Positions 1-8,000 are shown, counted from the stretch's first letter. The stretch is 64,000 nt of DNA from Nocardiopsis suaedae (GCF_027706745.1 NZ_JAQFWP010000028.1:1-64000), one strand, 5' to 3'. The notes: generated by a model from the sequence alone, not told the origin. Numbers and translations are program-made.

Positions 1-284
1 GTCAGCAGGATCCGTACCAGCAGGCCTATGCGCAGGACCCGGCCCAGGCCTACGGCACCGGCGGCCAGCCCGCCTACGGCGACGCCTACCAGCAGGCCTA
101 CCAGCAGCCGGGGTACGACCAGTACGCCCAGCAGCAGGCCTACGACCCGTCCGCCTACGCGCCGCAGCCCGAGGCGGGCGCGCCCGGCGACGCGCAGAGC
201 GGCGCCGCCCAGGGCGGGGACCCGGCCTCCGACCAGGCCAACCAGGACCAGCAGGCCTGGTACCGGGACGACGAGCGCCGCTGA
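1..284 (+). CDS. C-terminal tail of an unknown Q/Y-rich protein (5' truncated)
   Basis: Only the last 93 codons are in the window, in frame from base 3 to a TGA at 282-284. The visible peptide is a low-complexity, probably disordered tail made of AYxQ/QQAY-type units rich in Gln, Tyr, Ala and Pro, ending in a charged WYRDDERR. There is no recognisable domain here, so the function cannot be read. Such tails occur on actinobacterial kinases and membrane proteins, but that is general knowledge, not evidence. The reading frame was chosen because it alone gives the repetitive Q/Y composition and a clean stop; the ATG frame starting at 28 is a shadow. Confidence 0.6.
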   Translation, partial: QQDPYQQAYAQDPAQAYGTGGQPAYGDAYQQAYQQPGYDQYAQQQAYDPSAYAPQPEAGAPGDAQSGAAQGGDPASDQANQDQQAWYRDDERR

Positions 285-515
285 CGCCTCCGCCCCCGCC
301 GCCCCGCCCGGCCCCCGGGCACCCGAAAATGCGCGGCAATCCCGCGGATACCGGCCCAGCGACCGCCGAGAGCGGTGCGCAACGTGGTATTCAAGGGATT
401 GCCACGCAACGCGCTTGACGTATCACAAGCATCACGCGTGTAATTTCAGGGTGTGTTTCACCCCTCCCGGGGGTCGAAGGGGAGGGGACATCTAGGGGGG
501 CAATAGGAGGTGCGC
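285..515 (+). promoter_or_regulatory. whiB upstream region with a candidate vegetative promoter
   Basis: This 231-base intergenic region precedes whiB. It holds a TTGACG -35-like element at 415-420 and TGTAAT at 439-444 with an 18-bp spacer, which fits a HrdB-type promoter and would give a leader of roughly 65 nt. A short GGGTG/CACCC hairpin lies between the promoter and the gene. AGGAGG at 505-510 is the whiB ribosome binding site. The promoter is inferred from sequence only. Confidence 0.5.
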
Positions 516-803
516 ATGAGCGAGGTGATCCCGCTGGCGCACGGCGCAGACGAAGATCTGGGCTGGCAGGAGCGCGCCCTGTGCGCGCAGACCGATCCGG
601 AGGCGTTCTTCCCCGAGAAGGGCGGCTCCACGCGGGAGGCCAAGAAGGTCTGCCAGTCCTGCGAGGTCCGGGCCGAGTGCCTGGAATACGCGCTGGAGCA
701 CGACGAGCGTTTCGGCATCTGGGGGGGACTCTCCGAGCGCGAGCGCCGCCGGCTGAAGAAAGCCGCCGGACAGGATTTCGATTTCCTGGCCGACATGCTC
801 TAG
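516..803 (+). CDS. whiB: WhiB (WhiB2/WhmD-type) iron-sulfur sporulation regulator
   Basis: Small WhiB-like [4Fe-4S] protein of 95 residues. The cluster ligands are Cys23, Cys46, Cys49 and Cys55 (C-x22-C-x2-C-x5-C), followed by the G-I-W-G-G turn at 67-71 and a basic RERRRLKK DNA-contact tail. The ELGWQERALCAQTDPE-like start and the EKGGSTREAKKVC segment match the WhiB/WhmD clade rather than WhiB1/WblE. In Streptomyces this protein works with WhiA to switch aerial hyphae to septation. I chose the ATG at 516, five bases after AGGAGG (505-510); the GTG at 510 lies inside the ribosome binding site. The gene is monocistronic, with a strong terminator behind it. Neighbours further on match the whiB surroundings of other sporulating actinomycetes. 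Confidence 0.93.
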   Translation: MSEVIPLAHGADEDLGWQERALCAQTDPEAFFPEKGGSTREAKKVCQSCEVRAECLEYALEHDERFGIWGGLSERERRRLKKAAGQDFDFLADML

Positions 804-825
804 GACCGGCCGTCTGCGCCGACGG

Positions 826-867
826 CGTGCGCTCCGGGATCTCCACCCCGGAGCGCACGTTTTTTTA
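826..867 (+). terminator. Intrinsic terminator of whiB
   Basis: A perfect 13-bp stem (826-838 with 847-859, CGTGCGCTCCGGG and its complement) around an 8-base loop is followed by seven T residues (860-866). It is the most canonical Rho-independent terminator in the window and isolates whiB from the glycosyltransferase gene downstream. Confidence 0.9.
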
Positions 868-1116
868 TCCCGCTTTTACGCTCCTCCCGCCGGGGCGCCC
901 CGGTCCGGCCCCGTTCGCCCGGTTCCCCGGGGTTCGGACGCCTCCGCCCGCCCCGCTCCTCCCGCCGTGTCCGCCGCCTCCGCATCCACCCGCCCCCGCC
1001 CCGCTCCGTCCGTTCCGCCCCCGGCCGTGCCCGGTGTGCCGTAAGGTGATCTGCCGAATGAGTCGGACCGTTTCCCGCTTAACATCCCGACCCTCGACCC
1101 CCGAGAGACCCGCAGC
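867..1116. other. Intergenic region before the glycosyltransferase gene
   Basis: 250 bases of very C-rich sequence. No gene, strong promoter or repeat is visible. It presumably contains the promoter of the glycosyltransferase-DUF5719 pair, but I could not find a convincing -10/-35 pair, and the ribosome binding site before the GTG at 1117 is weak. Confidence 0.4.
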
Positions 1117-4100
1117 GTGCTAGCCCAGGACCCCGATCCCGCCCTCCCCGTCGTCACCGCCGTGATCGTCGCCCACGACGGAGAACGCTGGCTCGCGGAG
1201 GCGCTGGAGGCCGTCCGCGGCCAGTCCCGCCCCGTGCAGCGCGTCGTCGGCGTCGACGCGGGCAGCCGCGACCGCAGCGGCGACGTGCTCGCCGAGTACC
1301 TGGCCCCCGACGCGATCGCCACCGCCCCCCGCGACTCGGGGTTCGGCGGCGCCGTCCGCGCCGGCCTGGACCTGCCCCGGCTGAGCACCCCTTTCCCCGG
1401 CGCCGGGCCCGGCGCCACCGAGTGGATCTGGCTGGTCCACGACGACTGCGCCCCCGCGCCCGACGCCCTGGACCGGCTGCTGGCGGCCGCCGCCGACGAC
1501 CCCCGCGCGGCGGTGCTCGGCCCCAAGCTGCGCGACTGGTACGACCGGCGGCTGCTGACCGAGGCCGGGGTGACCATCGACGGCGCCGGGCGCCGCGAGA
1601 CGGGGCTGGAGCCGCGCGAGTTCGACCACGGCCAGCACGACGGCGACCGCCAGGTGCTCGCCGTCTCCAGCGCCGGGATGCTGGTGCGCCGCGACGTGTG
1701 GGACGCCCTCGGCGGCTTCGACCCGTCGCTGCCGGTCTTCCGCGACGACATCGACTTCTGCTGGCGGGCCGGGGCCGCCGGGCACCGGGTGCTGCTGGTC
1801 ACCGGGGCCGTCGCCCACCACGCCGAGGCCGCCGCCCGCCGCCGCAGGCGCATCGGCGCCGCCGGGGACCACCCCCGGCGGCTGGACCGGCGCAATGCCC
1901 TGTTCGTGCTGCTGGCCAACCTGCCGTTCGGGGGGATGGTCGGCGCGCTGCTGCGCAACTCGCTGGGGTCGCTGCTGCGGGTGCTGATGTACCTCATCGC
2001 CAAGCGGCCCGCCGACGCCCTCGACGAGGCGGTGGCGATCACCTCGGTGTACCTGATGCCGGGGCGGCTGGTCCGCGCCCGCTTCCGCAGACGCCGCAAC
2101 CGGCGCCGCACCTACAGCGCCATCCGGCCCTACCTGGCGCACGGCGTGGCGATGCGGCAGTTCACCGAGACCGTGGTCGGGCTGCTGTCCGGCGAGGGCG
2201 GGTCCACCTCCTCCGGGCGCCACCAGGCGGCGTCCCCGGCCTCCGGGCCGCCGGAGGACGAGGAGCTGCTCGCCGACGAGCACGGCGCCGTGCGCCGCCT
2301 GCTCACCCACCCGGGCGTGCTGCTGGTGCTGGCGCTGACCGCGGTGGCGCTGGTCGCCGAGCGGTCCCTGCTCAGCGGCGGCACCCTGGCCGGGGGAGCG
2401 CTGCCGCCCGCGGTCGGCGGGGCCTCGGACCTGTGGGCGCTGTACCTGTCGGGGGCGCACGACACCGGCATCGGGTCGTCGGCGGCGGTTCCGCCGTACG
2501 TGGGCGTCCTGGCGCTGCTGTCCACCATCGCGCTGGGCAAGCCCTGGCTGGCCGTCACCGTGCTGCTGCTGGGCTGCGTGCCCCTGGCCGGGGCGACGGC
2601 CTACCTGCTCGCACGCGAGGTGCTGACGTACCGGCCCGCGCGGCTGTGGATGGCCGGGTCCTACGCGCTGCTGCCGGTGGCCACCGGGGCCGTCGCGCAG
2701 GGGCGGATCGGCACGGCGGTCGTGCACGCGCTCCTGCCGGTGCTGGGGCTGCTCGCATCGCGCATGCTGACCCTGCCGCCCAAGCGCTCCCGCCGCGCGG
2801 CGTGGGCGATCGCGCTGCTGCTGGCGGCGGGCACGGCGTTCGTGCCGCTGCTGTGGCTGCTGGCGCTGGTCGGCGGCGTCGTGGTGGCGGTCGCGTTCGG
2901 GCACCTGGGGCGGCGCCTGTACACCAGCCTCGCCATCGCGCTCGGCATGCCACTGCTCCTGCTATTGCCGTGGTCGGTCCAGCTCGTGCTGCACCCGTCG
3001 CAGTGGCTGCTGGAGGCGGGGCTGCACGACCCGGCGCTGTCCTCGCCGCCCGCCGCGGCGCAGCAGCTGCTCATGCTGTCCCCCGGCGGGCCCGGGGCGC
3101 CGCCGTGGTGGGTGACCGCGGGGTTCGTCGCGGCCTCCCTCAGCGCGCTGCTCCTGCTCCGCCGCCGGATGCTGGTGGCGGTCGGCTGGTGCATGGCGCT
3201 CTTCGGGATCCTGGTGGCGATCCTGACCAGCCGGGTGGCGGTGGAGCCGTACTACGGCGGGCCGCCCGCGCATGTGTGGCCCGGGGTGGCGCTGGCCTTC
3301 GCGGCGACGGCCATGCTGCTCAGCGCCGCACTGGCCGCCCAGTCGCTGGGCGGCATGTGGCGCGCGGGCGGGCTGCGCCGCGCCTTCGCGGGCGGGGCGG
3401 CGGTGCTCGCCCTGACCACGCCGGTCGGCGCCGCGGCGGCCTGGATGTGGCAGGGCGTCGACGGGCCGCTGAGCGGCGACGCGCCGCCGCCGGTGCCCGG
3501 GTTCCTGACGGCGACCACAGGCGGCGCCGAAGGGGTGCGCACCCTGGTGGTGTCCCCGGCCGGGGACGGGCCGCTGCGGTACGCGGTGCTGCGGCCGGGC
3601 GAGCCGCGGCTCGGCACCGAGCAGGTGCAGCCGGACGAGCAGGCCCGGCAGGCCCTGGAGACGGCGGTGGCCGAACTGGCCGCGGGGCGCGCCGGGGACG
3701 AGGTCGAGGCGCTCTCGGACTACGGGATCGGGCACGTGCTCGTCCCCCGGCCGCCGGACGGCGGCGACGGCGGCGGCGCGCTGACCATCGTGGACACGCT
3801 GGACGGGACGCCCGGGCTGACCCGGCAGATGCACAACGGCGCGTTCGCGCTGTGGCGGCTGGACGGGCCGACCGGGCGGCTGCGGCTGGCAGAGCCGGGG
3901 ACCGGCGCGGGCGGCGGCGAGGAGACGGTGCCGGAGGTCCTGGTCCCCGACCCCGACGGCCGGGTGCAGGTGCCGTCTGGGCCGGAGGGCCGGACGCTGC
4001 TGCTGGCCGAGCCCGCAGGGGCCGGGTGGACGGCGGCGCTGGGCGACCGGGAGCTGGAGCCGTCGGCCACGGAGGCGGGGACCACGGCGTTCGAGGTTCC

Positions 4101-4899
4101 CGCGTCCGGCGGCGACGTGGTGGTCGAGCGCGACGCGACCGTGCGCGACGCGTGGCTGGCGGCGCAGGGGGTCCTGCTGGCGCTGGCCCTGGTGCTGGCC
4201 TCGCCCGGCGCGCGTACCGCCGAGGACGACACCGAGGCCGAGGTGCGCGCCCAGGGCCGCCCGCGCCGCCCCCGCCGGGGCGGCAAGCGGGCCCGCGGAC
4301 ACCGGCGCGCAGGCGCCGAGAAGGACCAGGACGAGCAGGACGGCGGCGGTGATGGCGGTGCCACCGCCACCGCCACCGACACGGCCGCAGCCCCCGTCGG
4401 TACGGGCAGTGGCCCCGATGCCGGATCGGAGAGCGGGGAGACCGCCCTCGAATCCGCGCCTGCGCCTTCTTCCGCTTCGGCGGACGGTGCGGACGGCAAG
4501 GCCACCACCCCGCCGGGGGACACGAAGGGCCGAGGACGCCGCCGGGGCCGCCGAAGGGCCGGGCCGGGCGGTCCGACGACCGGCCCGTTCCCGGCGGTGG
4601 GGGAGCCGTCGGACGACGGAGGGCCCGGACGGCGTCGTGGACGTCGCAGGGCCGGAACCCCGCGGACCGAGACCGGGCGGACCGAGACCGGGCAGGACGA
4701 CACGCAGGCGCCCGCCACCGACGCGGCGCCGGAAGGCCAAGGCCGAGGCCGGGCCCGGCGCCACGCCGGACACGCGCGCGGTCGGGGTCGGCTCTGGGGG
4801 CGCCGTGGCGGCCGTTCCGACACAGAAGCGGCGGCCGAGACGGACGGAGGCCCCGCCGGTGCCGGGACAGCCGACCGTGCGGGGGAGGAGCAGGCGTGA
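1117..4899 (+). CDS. Large GT2-family glycosyltransferase fused to a polytopic membrane protein
   Basis: A 1260-residue membrane glycosyltransferase. Residues 1-240 form a GT2 GT-A domain: a VTAVIVAHDGERWL nucleotide-binding start, the acidic metal site V-H-D-D at 107-110, and a W-R-A-G acceptor region near 210-220. Many hydrophobic helices follow between about 260 and 790, then a soluble (probably extracytoplasmic) segment of about 220 residues. A last helix lies near 1010-1030. The 225-residue tail is low-complexity and very basic/acidic with repeated RGRRRGRRRAG units. Orthologues of this architecture lie beside DUF5719 genes in actinomycetes and are presumed to build a cell-envelope polysaccharide; the substrate is unknown. 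The start is a GTG at 1117 with a weak ribosome site. The end overlaps the next gene by four bases (GTGA), so the two are translationally coupled. The Arg-rich tail is the odd part. Confidence 0.85.
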   Translation: MLAQDPDPALPVVTAVIVAHDGERWLAEALEAVRGQSRPVQRVVGVDAGSRDRSGDVLAEYLAPDAIATAPRDSGFGGAVRAGLDLPRLSTPFPGAGPGATEWIWLVHDDCAPAPDALDRLLAAAADDPRAAVLGPKLRDWYDRRLLTEAGVTIDGAGRRETGLEPREFDHGQHDGDRQVLAVSSAGMLVRRDVWDALGGFDPSLPVFRDDIDFCWRAGAAGHRVLLVTGAVAHHAEAAARRRRRIGAAGDHPRRLDRRNALFVLLANLPFGGMVGALLRNSLGSLLRVLMYLIAKRPADALDEAVAITSVYLMPGRLVRARFRRRRNRRRTYSAIRPYLAHGVAMRQFTETVVGLLSGEGGSTSSGRHQAASPASGPPEDEELLADEHGAVRRLLTHPGVLLVLALTAVALVAERSLLSGGTLAGGALPPAVGGASDLWALYLSGAHDTGIGSSAAVPPYVGVLALLSTIALGKPWLAVTVLLLGCVPLAGATAYLLAREVLTYRPARLWMAGSYALLPVATGAVAQGRIGTAVVHALLPVLGLLASRMLTLPPKRSRRAAWAIALLLAAGTAFVPLLWLLALVGGVVVAVAFGHLGRRLYTSLAIALGMPLLLLLPWSVQLVLHPSQWLLEAGLHDPALSSPPAAAQQLLMLSPGGPGAPPWWVTAGFVAASLSALLLLRRRMLVAVGWCMALFGILVAILTSRVAVEPYYGGPPAHVWPGVALAFAATAMLLSAALAAQSLGGMWRAGGLRRAFAGGAAVLALTTPVGAAAAWMWQGVDGPLSGDAPPPVPGFLTATTGGAEGVRTLVVSPAGDGPLRYAVLRPGEPRLGTEQVQPDEQARQALETAVAELAAGRAGDEVEALSDYGIGHVLVPRPPDGGDGGGALTIVDTLDGTPGLTRQMHNGAFALWRLDGPTGRLRLAEPGTGAGGGEETVPEVLVPDPDGRVQVPSGPEGRTLLLAEPAGAGWTAALGDRELEPSATEAGTTAFEVPASGGDVVVERDATVRDAWLAAQGVLLALALVLASPGARTAEDDTEAEVRAQGRPRRPRRGGKRARGHRRAGAEKDQDEQDGGGDGGATATATDTAAAPVGTGSGPDAGSESGETALESAPAPSSASADGADGKATTPPGDTKGRGRRRGRRRAGPGGPTTGPFPAVGEPSDDGGPGRRRGRRRAGTPRTETGRTETGQDDTQAPATDAAPEGQGRGRARRHAGHARGRGRLWGRRGGRSDTEAAAETDGGPAGAGTADRAGEEQA

Positions 4900-6371
4900 A
4901 GCTCATCGTGCAGAACCGGTTCGCACTGCTGGGCCTGGTGGCCCTGGCGCTGGCGGCGCTCTTCGGCGTGGCCGCCGTGACCCGGCCGGACGGTACCCCC
5001 GCGGCGGCCGGGAGCGGTGAACGGGTCCGGGTCGAGTCGGCGCTGCGGGTGTGCCCGCCGCCGCCGGACGGGACCGAGGCCGAGGCGGGCGCCTTCACCC
5101 CCTTCGAGGGGGACGAGGAGGGCGGCCTGGTGCTGGAGCCCAACGAGGAGGATCCCCACGTCCCGCTGGCCGAGGGCGACCTTCCGGGCCAGTTGCTCGC
5201 TGAGGACGTCTCCGACGTCGAGGGGGCGTCGGTGCTGCGGGCGTCGGGGGCGTTCGCGGCGGGTCTGGACGCCGCCGTGACCGCCCGCGCCGAGGACGGA
5301 GACGCCGAGGACGACGGCGCGCCGGGGCTTGCGGCGGTGGGCTGCGCGGAGCCGGGCTGGAGCACCTGGTTCACCGCCACCTCGGGGGACGGCGTGGAGG
5401 AGCTGCGGTTGCGCCTGGCCAACCCGGACGACTCGGCGGCGGTGGCGACCGTCGAGGTGTACGCGTCGGACGGGCCGGTCTCCGACTCGTCGGTGCGGGG
5501 CGTGCGGGTAGAGCCGCACGCCGAGGAGGTCCTGGAGCTGGCGGAGTTCACCGAGGCCTCGGCCGGCGACGCGGCGGCGGTGCACGTCCGTACGTCATCG
5601 GGGCGGGTGGCGCCGTCGCTGCTGGTCGAGCGCGACGGCCCGGGGACGCAGTGGGCTCCGGTGACCGGGCGCCCGGCACGGAGCCAGACGGTTCCGGGGG
5701 TTCCCGGCGGGGGCGGTGGGCGCACGCTGATGCTGGCGGCGCCCGGCGACGACCCGGCCGAGGTGCGCGTACGGCTGGTGACCCCGGATGGGGAGGCGGA
5801 GGTCGAGGCGCTGGAGGCGGTGGACGTGCCGCCCGCGTCGACGACCAGCGTGGACCTGGAGAACCCGCTGAACGGGACACCGGCGACGGTGGTCGTGGAA
5901 TCGGACCGGCCGGTGGTGGCGGGGATGGCCGCCGAGCGCGAGGGCGGGGACGACACCGCACTGACGGCGTCGGTGCCGGCGCTGTCGGGCGCCTCGGGCG
6001 GGGCCGGGTCGGTTCCGGCGGTGCCGGACGGCGTGTCGGTCGATCTGGCCGTGGCCGCGATGGAGGAGGACGCGGTGGTGATCGCGACCCCGGTGTCCCC
6101 GGACGGTACGACGGGCGACCCGGTCCGGGTGGAGGCCGGTGCGGGGACGGTCGCCGAAGAGGAGGTCGACGGGCCGGACGGGGCCTACGCGCTGTCGCTG
6201 GAGCTGGGCGACGGGTCGGGGGCGGCGCACATCGCGGCGGTCCTGACGGACGGCGAGGGGGAGGACCGCCGGACCGCGGTGCTCCCGGTCCGCCCGTCCC
6301 CGTCCGAGGTGCGCCTTCCCGCCGTGACCGGCGGTTTGACCGCCATCTCCGGCAGCGGCGGGGGCCGGTGA
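4896..6371 (+). CDS. DUF5719-family membrane-anchored extracytoplasmic protein
   Basis: 491 residues. A short basic start and one hydrophobic helix (about residues 8-27, LLGLVALALAALFGVAAV) anchor or export it. The rest is a Val/Ala/Asp/Glu-rich beta-type extracytoplasmic region without recognisable catalytic motifs, which matches DUF5719 proteins. The GTG start overlaps the stop of the glycosyltransferase gene (GTGA), so the two products are probably made in fixed ratio and act together in envelope glycan assembly or export. That partnership is inferred from coupling and conserved adjacency. The internal sequence has several loosely repeated VxV...P segments, suggesting two or three beta domains. 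Function is unknown. Confidence 0.75.
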   Translation: MKLIVQNRFALLGLVALALAALFGVAAVTRPDGTPAAAGSGERVRVESALRVCPPPPDGTEAEAGAFTPFEGDEEGGLVLEPNEEDPHVPLAEGDLPGQLLAEDVSDVEGASVLRASGAFAAGLDAAVTARAEDGDAEDDGAPGLAAVGCAEPGWSTWFTATSGDGVEELRLRLANPDDSAAVATVEVYASDGPVSDSSVRGVRVEPHAEEVLELAEFTEASAGDAAAVHVRTSSGRVAPSLLVERDGPGTQWAPVTGRPARSQTVPGVPGGGGGRTLMLAAPGDDPAEVRVRLVTPDGEAEVEALEAVDVPPASTTSVDLENPLNGTPATVVVESDRPVVAGMAAEREGGDDTALTASVPALSGASGGAGSVPAVPDGVSVDLAVAAMEEDAVVIATPVSPDGTTGDPVRVEAGAGTVAEEEVDGPDGAYALSLELGDGSGAAHIAAVLTDGEGEDRRTAVLPVRPSPSEVRLPAVTGGLTAISGSGGGR

Positions 6372-6436
6372 CGGCGGTCCTCCGTTCCTGAGCGCCGGGC
6401 GGCGCACTCCTCACGGTGGGGGCGTGCGGCTCGGGT

Positions 6437-6640
6437 TCCCCGCTGACGGCCCCCGGCCGGGGCGCCGGGGCGCCGGGGTGTGGGGTGGAGGGCGGCGACG
6501 ACGAAGGTCAGCGTTCCTACCTGCGGTTCAGTCGGCTGCCCGGCGTGTGCGTGGTCACCGTGATGGGCGGCGACGGCAGAAGCGGCGCGGTTCCCCGGGC
6601 CTGCCTGCCTCCGGCGGGTCCCTTGCGGTGCGGGCAGGCG
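6437..6640 (+). repeat. Dispersed non-coding repeat, copy A
   Basis: The head (CCCCGCTGACGG at 6437-6448, then CCGGCCG) leads into a body of about 150 bases starting GGCGGCGACGACGAAGG at 6491. The core GGCGTGTGCGTGGTCACCG lies at 6542-6560, then GGCGGCGACGG, GCGGTTCCCCGGGCCTGCCTGCC and GGCGGGTCCC. The core is shared almost unchanged with the copies near 7.7 and 14.6 kb. The third part has an indel relative to the others: the frame that reads GVCVVTV breaks before the end. Confidence 0.75.
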
Positions 6641-6690
6641 CTTCGGCGAGGACGTGTTCGGAGCGTGCCGGGCGCGTGCGGGGTCCGGTT

Positions 6691-6761
6691 CGGGCATCGA
6701 GTGTGCAGGAAACTGCACTCTGGGCGGGTGGGAGTGGTCGGTAGTGCACACTCGTTGCCCG
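6691..6761 (+). repeat. 17-bp inverted repeat with 37-base loop
   Basis: Left arm 6691-6707 (CGGGCATCGAGTGTGCA) and right arm 6745-6761 are complementary with one mismatch. The loop contains a second, partly complementary GTGTGCAG/CTGCACTC pair, so alternative foldings are possible. It could be a structured RNA or a protein-binding dyad; there is no T-run, so it is not a classic terminator. Confidence 0.6.
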
Positions 6762-6846
6762 GGGCCGTGTCGAACGCCCGATGGGGCACCCCTGGGGTCG
6801 GGCATTCCGGGTATATCGGGCGCGGCGGGGAGGAGGGCGGCGATCC

Positions 6847-6868
6847 CGCGTGGCGGATCCGCCACGCG
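6847..6868. repeat. 22-bp perfect palindrome
   Basis: The sequence reads the same on both strands, centred on a GGATCC at 6855-6860, with arms CGCGTGGC. One half-site (CGCCACGCGG) recurs 20 bases further on at 6891-6900. A perfect dyad of this size suggests a dimeric DNA-binding protein site or a cruciform, but no neighbouring regulator gene explains it. Confidence 0.6.
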
Positions 6869-7066
6869 GTCACGCTCAAAGCGCCTCTTTCGCCACGCGG
6901 GACGGCCCCGGGTCGCGCATGGCGTCCGGAAGGCGGGTTCCGGTCCAGCCGCTACCCGCCCGGTGTCCGGTTCGTCTGGGTTTCGGGGCGTCGAGGCCCC
7001 TCCCGCGCCCTGTTCGACGCCCGGGGTGGCGGCGCGGGCGGCCGGGGTGGGCGGTCATCGCGATTC

Positions 7067-7080
7067 CAGAACACGTTCTG
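7067..7080. promoter_or_regulatory. Palindrome CAGAAC-AC-GTTCTG (possible operator, site 1)
   Basis: Perfect 6-bp arms around a 2-base centre, preceded by ATTC. The same TTCCAGAAC-NN-GTTCTG pattern recurs about 197 bases downstream, where the arms are longer. Two matching dyads in one gene-free stretch suggest binding sites for one dimeric regulator. The regulator is not identified. Confidence 0.45.
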
Positions 7081-7258
7081 CCTCTACAAGGGCCCCAAAC
7101 GGCATGCTGGTCCCGTTTACCGCCTCTGTTGTCACGGCGTGTAGCCGATATCGGCCCGGAGCGGCCCCCGAGCGCCCGGCGGAGGCGCCCGGGTGCCCCC
7201 GTGCCCGCTCGGCCGCCCGAGGTGAACACCCTATAGAGACACGAACCGGGCATTCCGT

Positions 7259-7278
7259 TTCCAGAACCTGTTCTGGAA
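7259..7278. promoter_or_regulatory. Palindrome TTCCAGAAC-CT-GTTCTGGAA (possible operator, site 2)
   Basis: A perfect 20-bp dyad with 9-bp arms and a 2-base centre, the longer partner of the dyad at 7067-7080. The two centres are about 195 bp apart. The half-site is not the actinobacterial LexA box (CGAAC-N4-GTTCG), whose spacing and flanks differ. Confidence 0.5.
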
Positions 7279-7466
7279 TCGTCGACTTCGCACGCCCGGA
7301 GCCCTCGCGGGTGTCGCTGAGCGCGCTTTGCGGCCCTCTGACCCCTTAACGCGGAGTGTTCACCCAGGTCACGGAACTGCGGGGTTCGGGGTGGGCCGGA
7401 CAGGGGCAGGGGCGGGCGTCGGAGAGCGCGAACTCCGACCCCCATGTCTCACCATGCGGGACACTC

Positions 7467-7532
7467 TCGTCGAGATGCGCCTGGTGGCCGGTATCGGGGC
7501 CCAGATTCCGGCCGCCAGGCGCATCTCGGCGA
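7467..7532. repeat. Very long hairpin (25- to 29-bp stem, 8-base loop)
   Basis: Arms 7471-7495 and 7504-7528 pair over 25 positions with one mismatch and one G-U. Counting a further G-U the stem extends to 7467-7532 (29 bp). The loop is GGGGCCCA (7496-7503). No T-run follows on either strand. It is far longer than the terminators elsewhere in this window, so a structured RNA, a mobile-element end or a recombination/cruciform site should be considered. Confidence 0.65.
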
Positions 7533-7632
7533 ACCCGGCCCCCGGACGGCGCCGCTTAGGACCCGAGGGGTGGGCACGGCGGCCGCCGGGAACGCGAAGA
7601 AGCCTCGCCTTCCCGACCGGCCGCGCCGCCGC

Positions 7633-7885
7633 CAGGACCGCGAGAGACTTGTCGCCCGGCAGGCAGGGCCGGGGAACCGCCCCGCTCTCGTCGTCGCTGC
7701 GATTTCCCTGCACCCCGGGGCCCGGGAGTGGGGGACTGGCTTCCCCGTCGCTGCCCATCACGGTGACCACGCACACGCCTGGTGGCCGACCGGCCTGCAG
7801 GTAGGGCCGCCGACCTTCGTCGTCGCCGCCCTCGACCCGGCACCCCGGTGGCCCGGCGGACGGCCGGAGCCCGTCAGCGGGGTAC
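7633..7885 (-). repeat. Dispersed non-coding repeat, copy B2 (with a 54-bp insertion)
   Basis: Read on the minus strand it has the same head (CCCCGCTGACGG), GGCGGCGACGACGAAGGTCGG, GGCGTGTGCGTGGTCACCGTGATG and GCGGTTCCCCGG...CCTGCCTGCCGGGCG order as copy A. It is interrupted by about 54 extra bases flanked by a 9-bp direct repeat, CGTCGCTGC at 7692-7700 and 7746-7754. It lies head-to-tail with copy B1. Confidence 0.75.
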
Positions 7886-7897
7886 CAGCCGAGCCGC

Positions 7898-8000
7898 CCA
7901 CCGCCCCGGACCGCGAGGAACCCGCCGCCCGGCAGGCAGGACCGGGGAATTGCTCGGCTCTCGCCGTCGCCGCCCGCCACGGTGACCGCGCACACGCCCC
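7898..8000 (-). repeat. Dispersed non-coding repeat, copy B1 (truncated)
   Basis: On the minus strand this begins at the core GGCGTGTGCGCGGTCACCGTGG and runs through GGCGACGGCGAGAG, CCTGCCTGCCGGGCGGCGGG and TTCCTCGCGGTCCGG into the linker that joins it to copy B2. The upstream third of the repeat body is missing. Confidence 0.7.

Noticed and set aside
876-2904. Long minus-strand open frames opposite the GT2 gene
   Set aside because: Frames without stops are expected opposite high-GC genes; composition is Arg/Pro/Ala-rich and there is no ribosome site or family similarity.
6416-7144. Possible protein reading GVCVVTVMGGDG in the 6.4 kb repeat
   Set aside because: No ribosome site, the copies carry indels that break the frame, and no similarity to known proteins; better explained as a non-coding repeat.
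7067-7278. LexA (SOS) boxes
   Set aside because: The actinobacterial LexA box has a four-base centre (CGAAC-N4-GTTCG); these dyads have a two-base centre and CAGAAC arms.
7467-7532. Intrinsic terminator
   Set aside because: No T-run on either strand and the stem is much longer than a terminator; kept as an unexplained hairpin.
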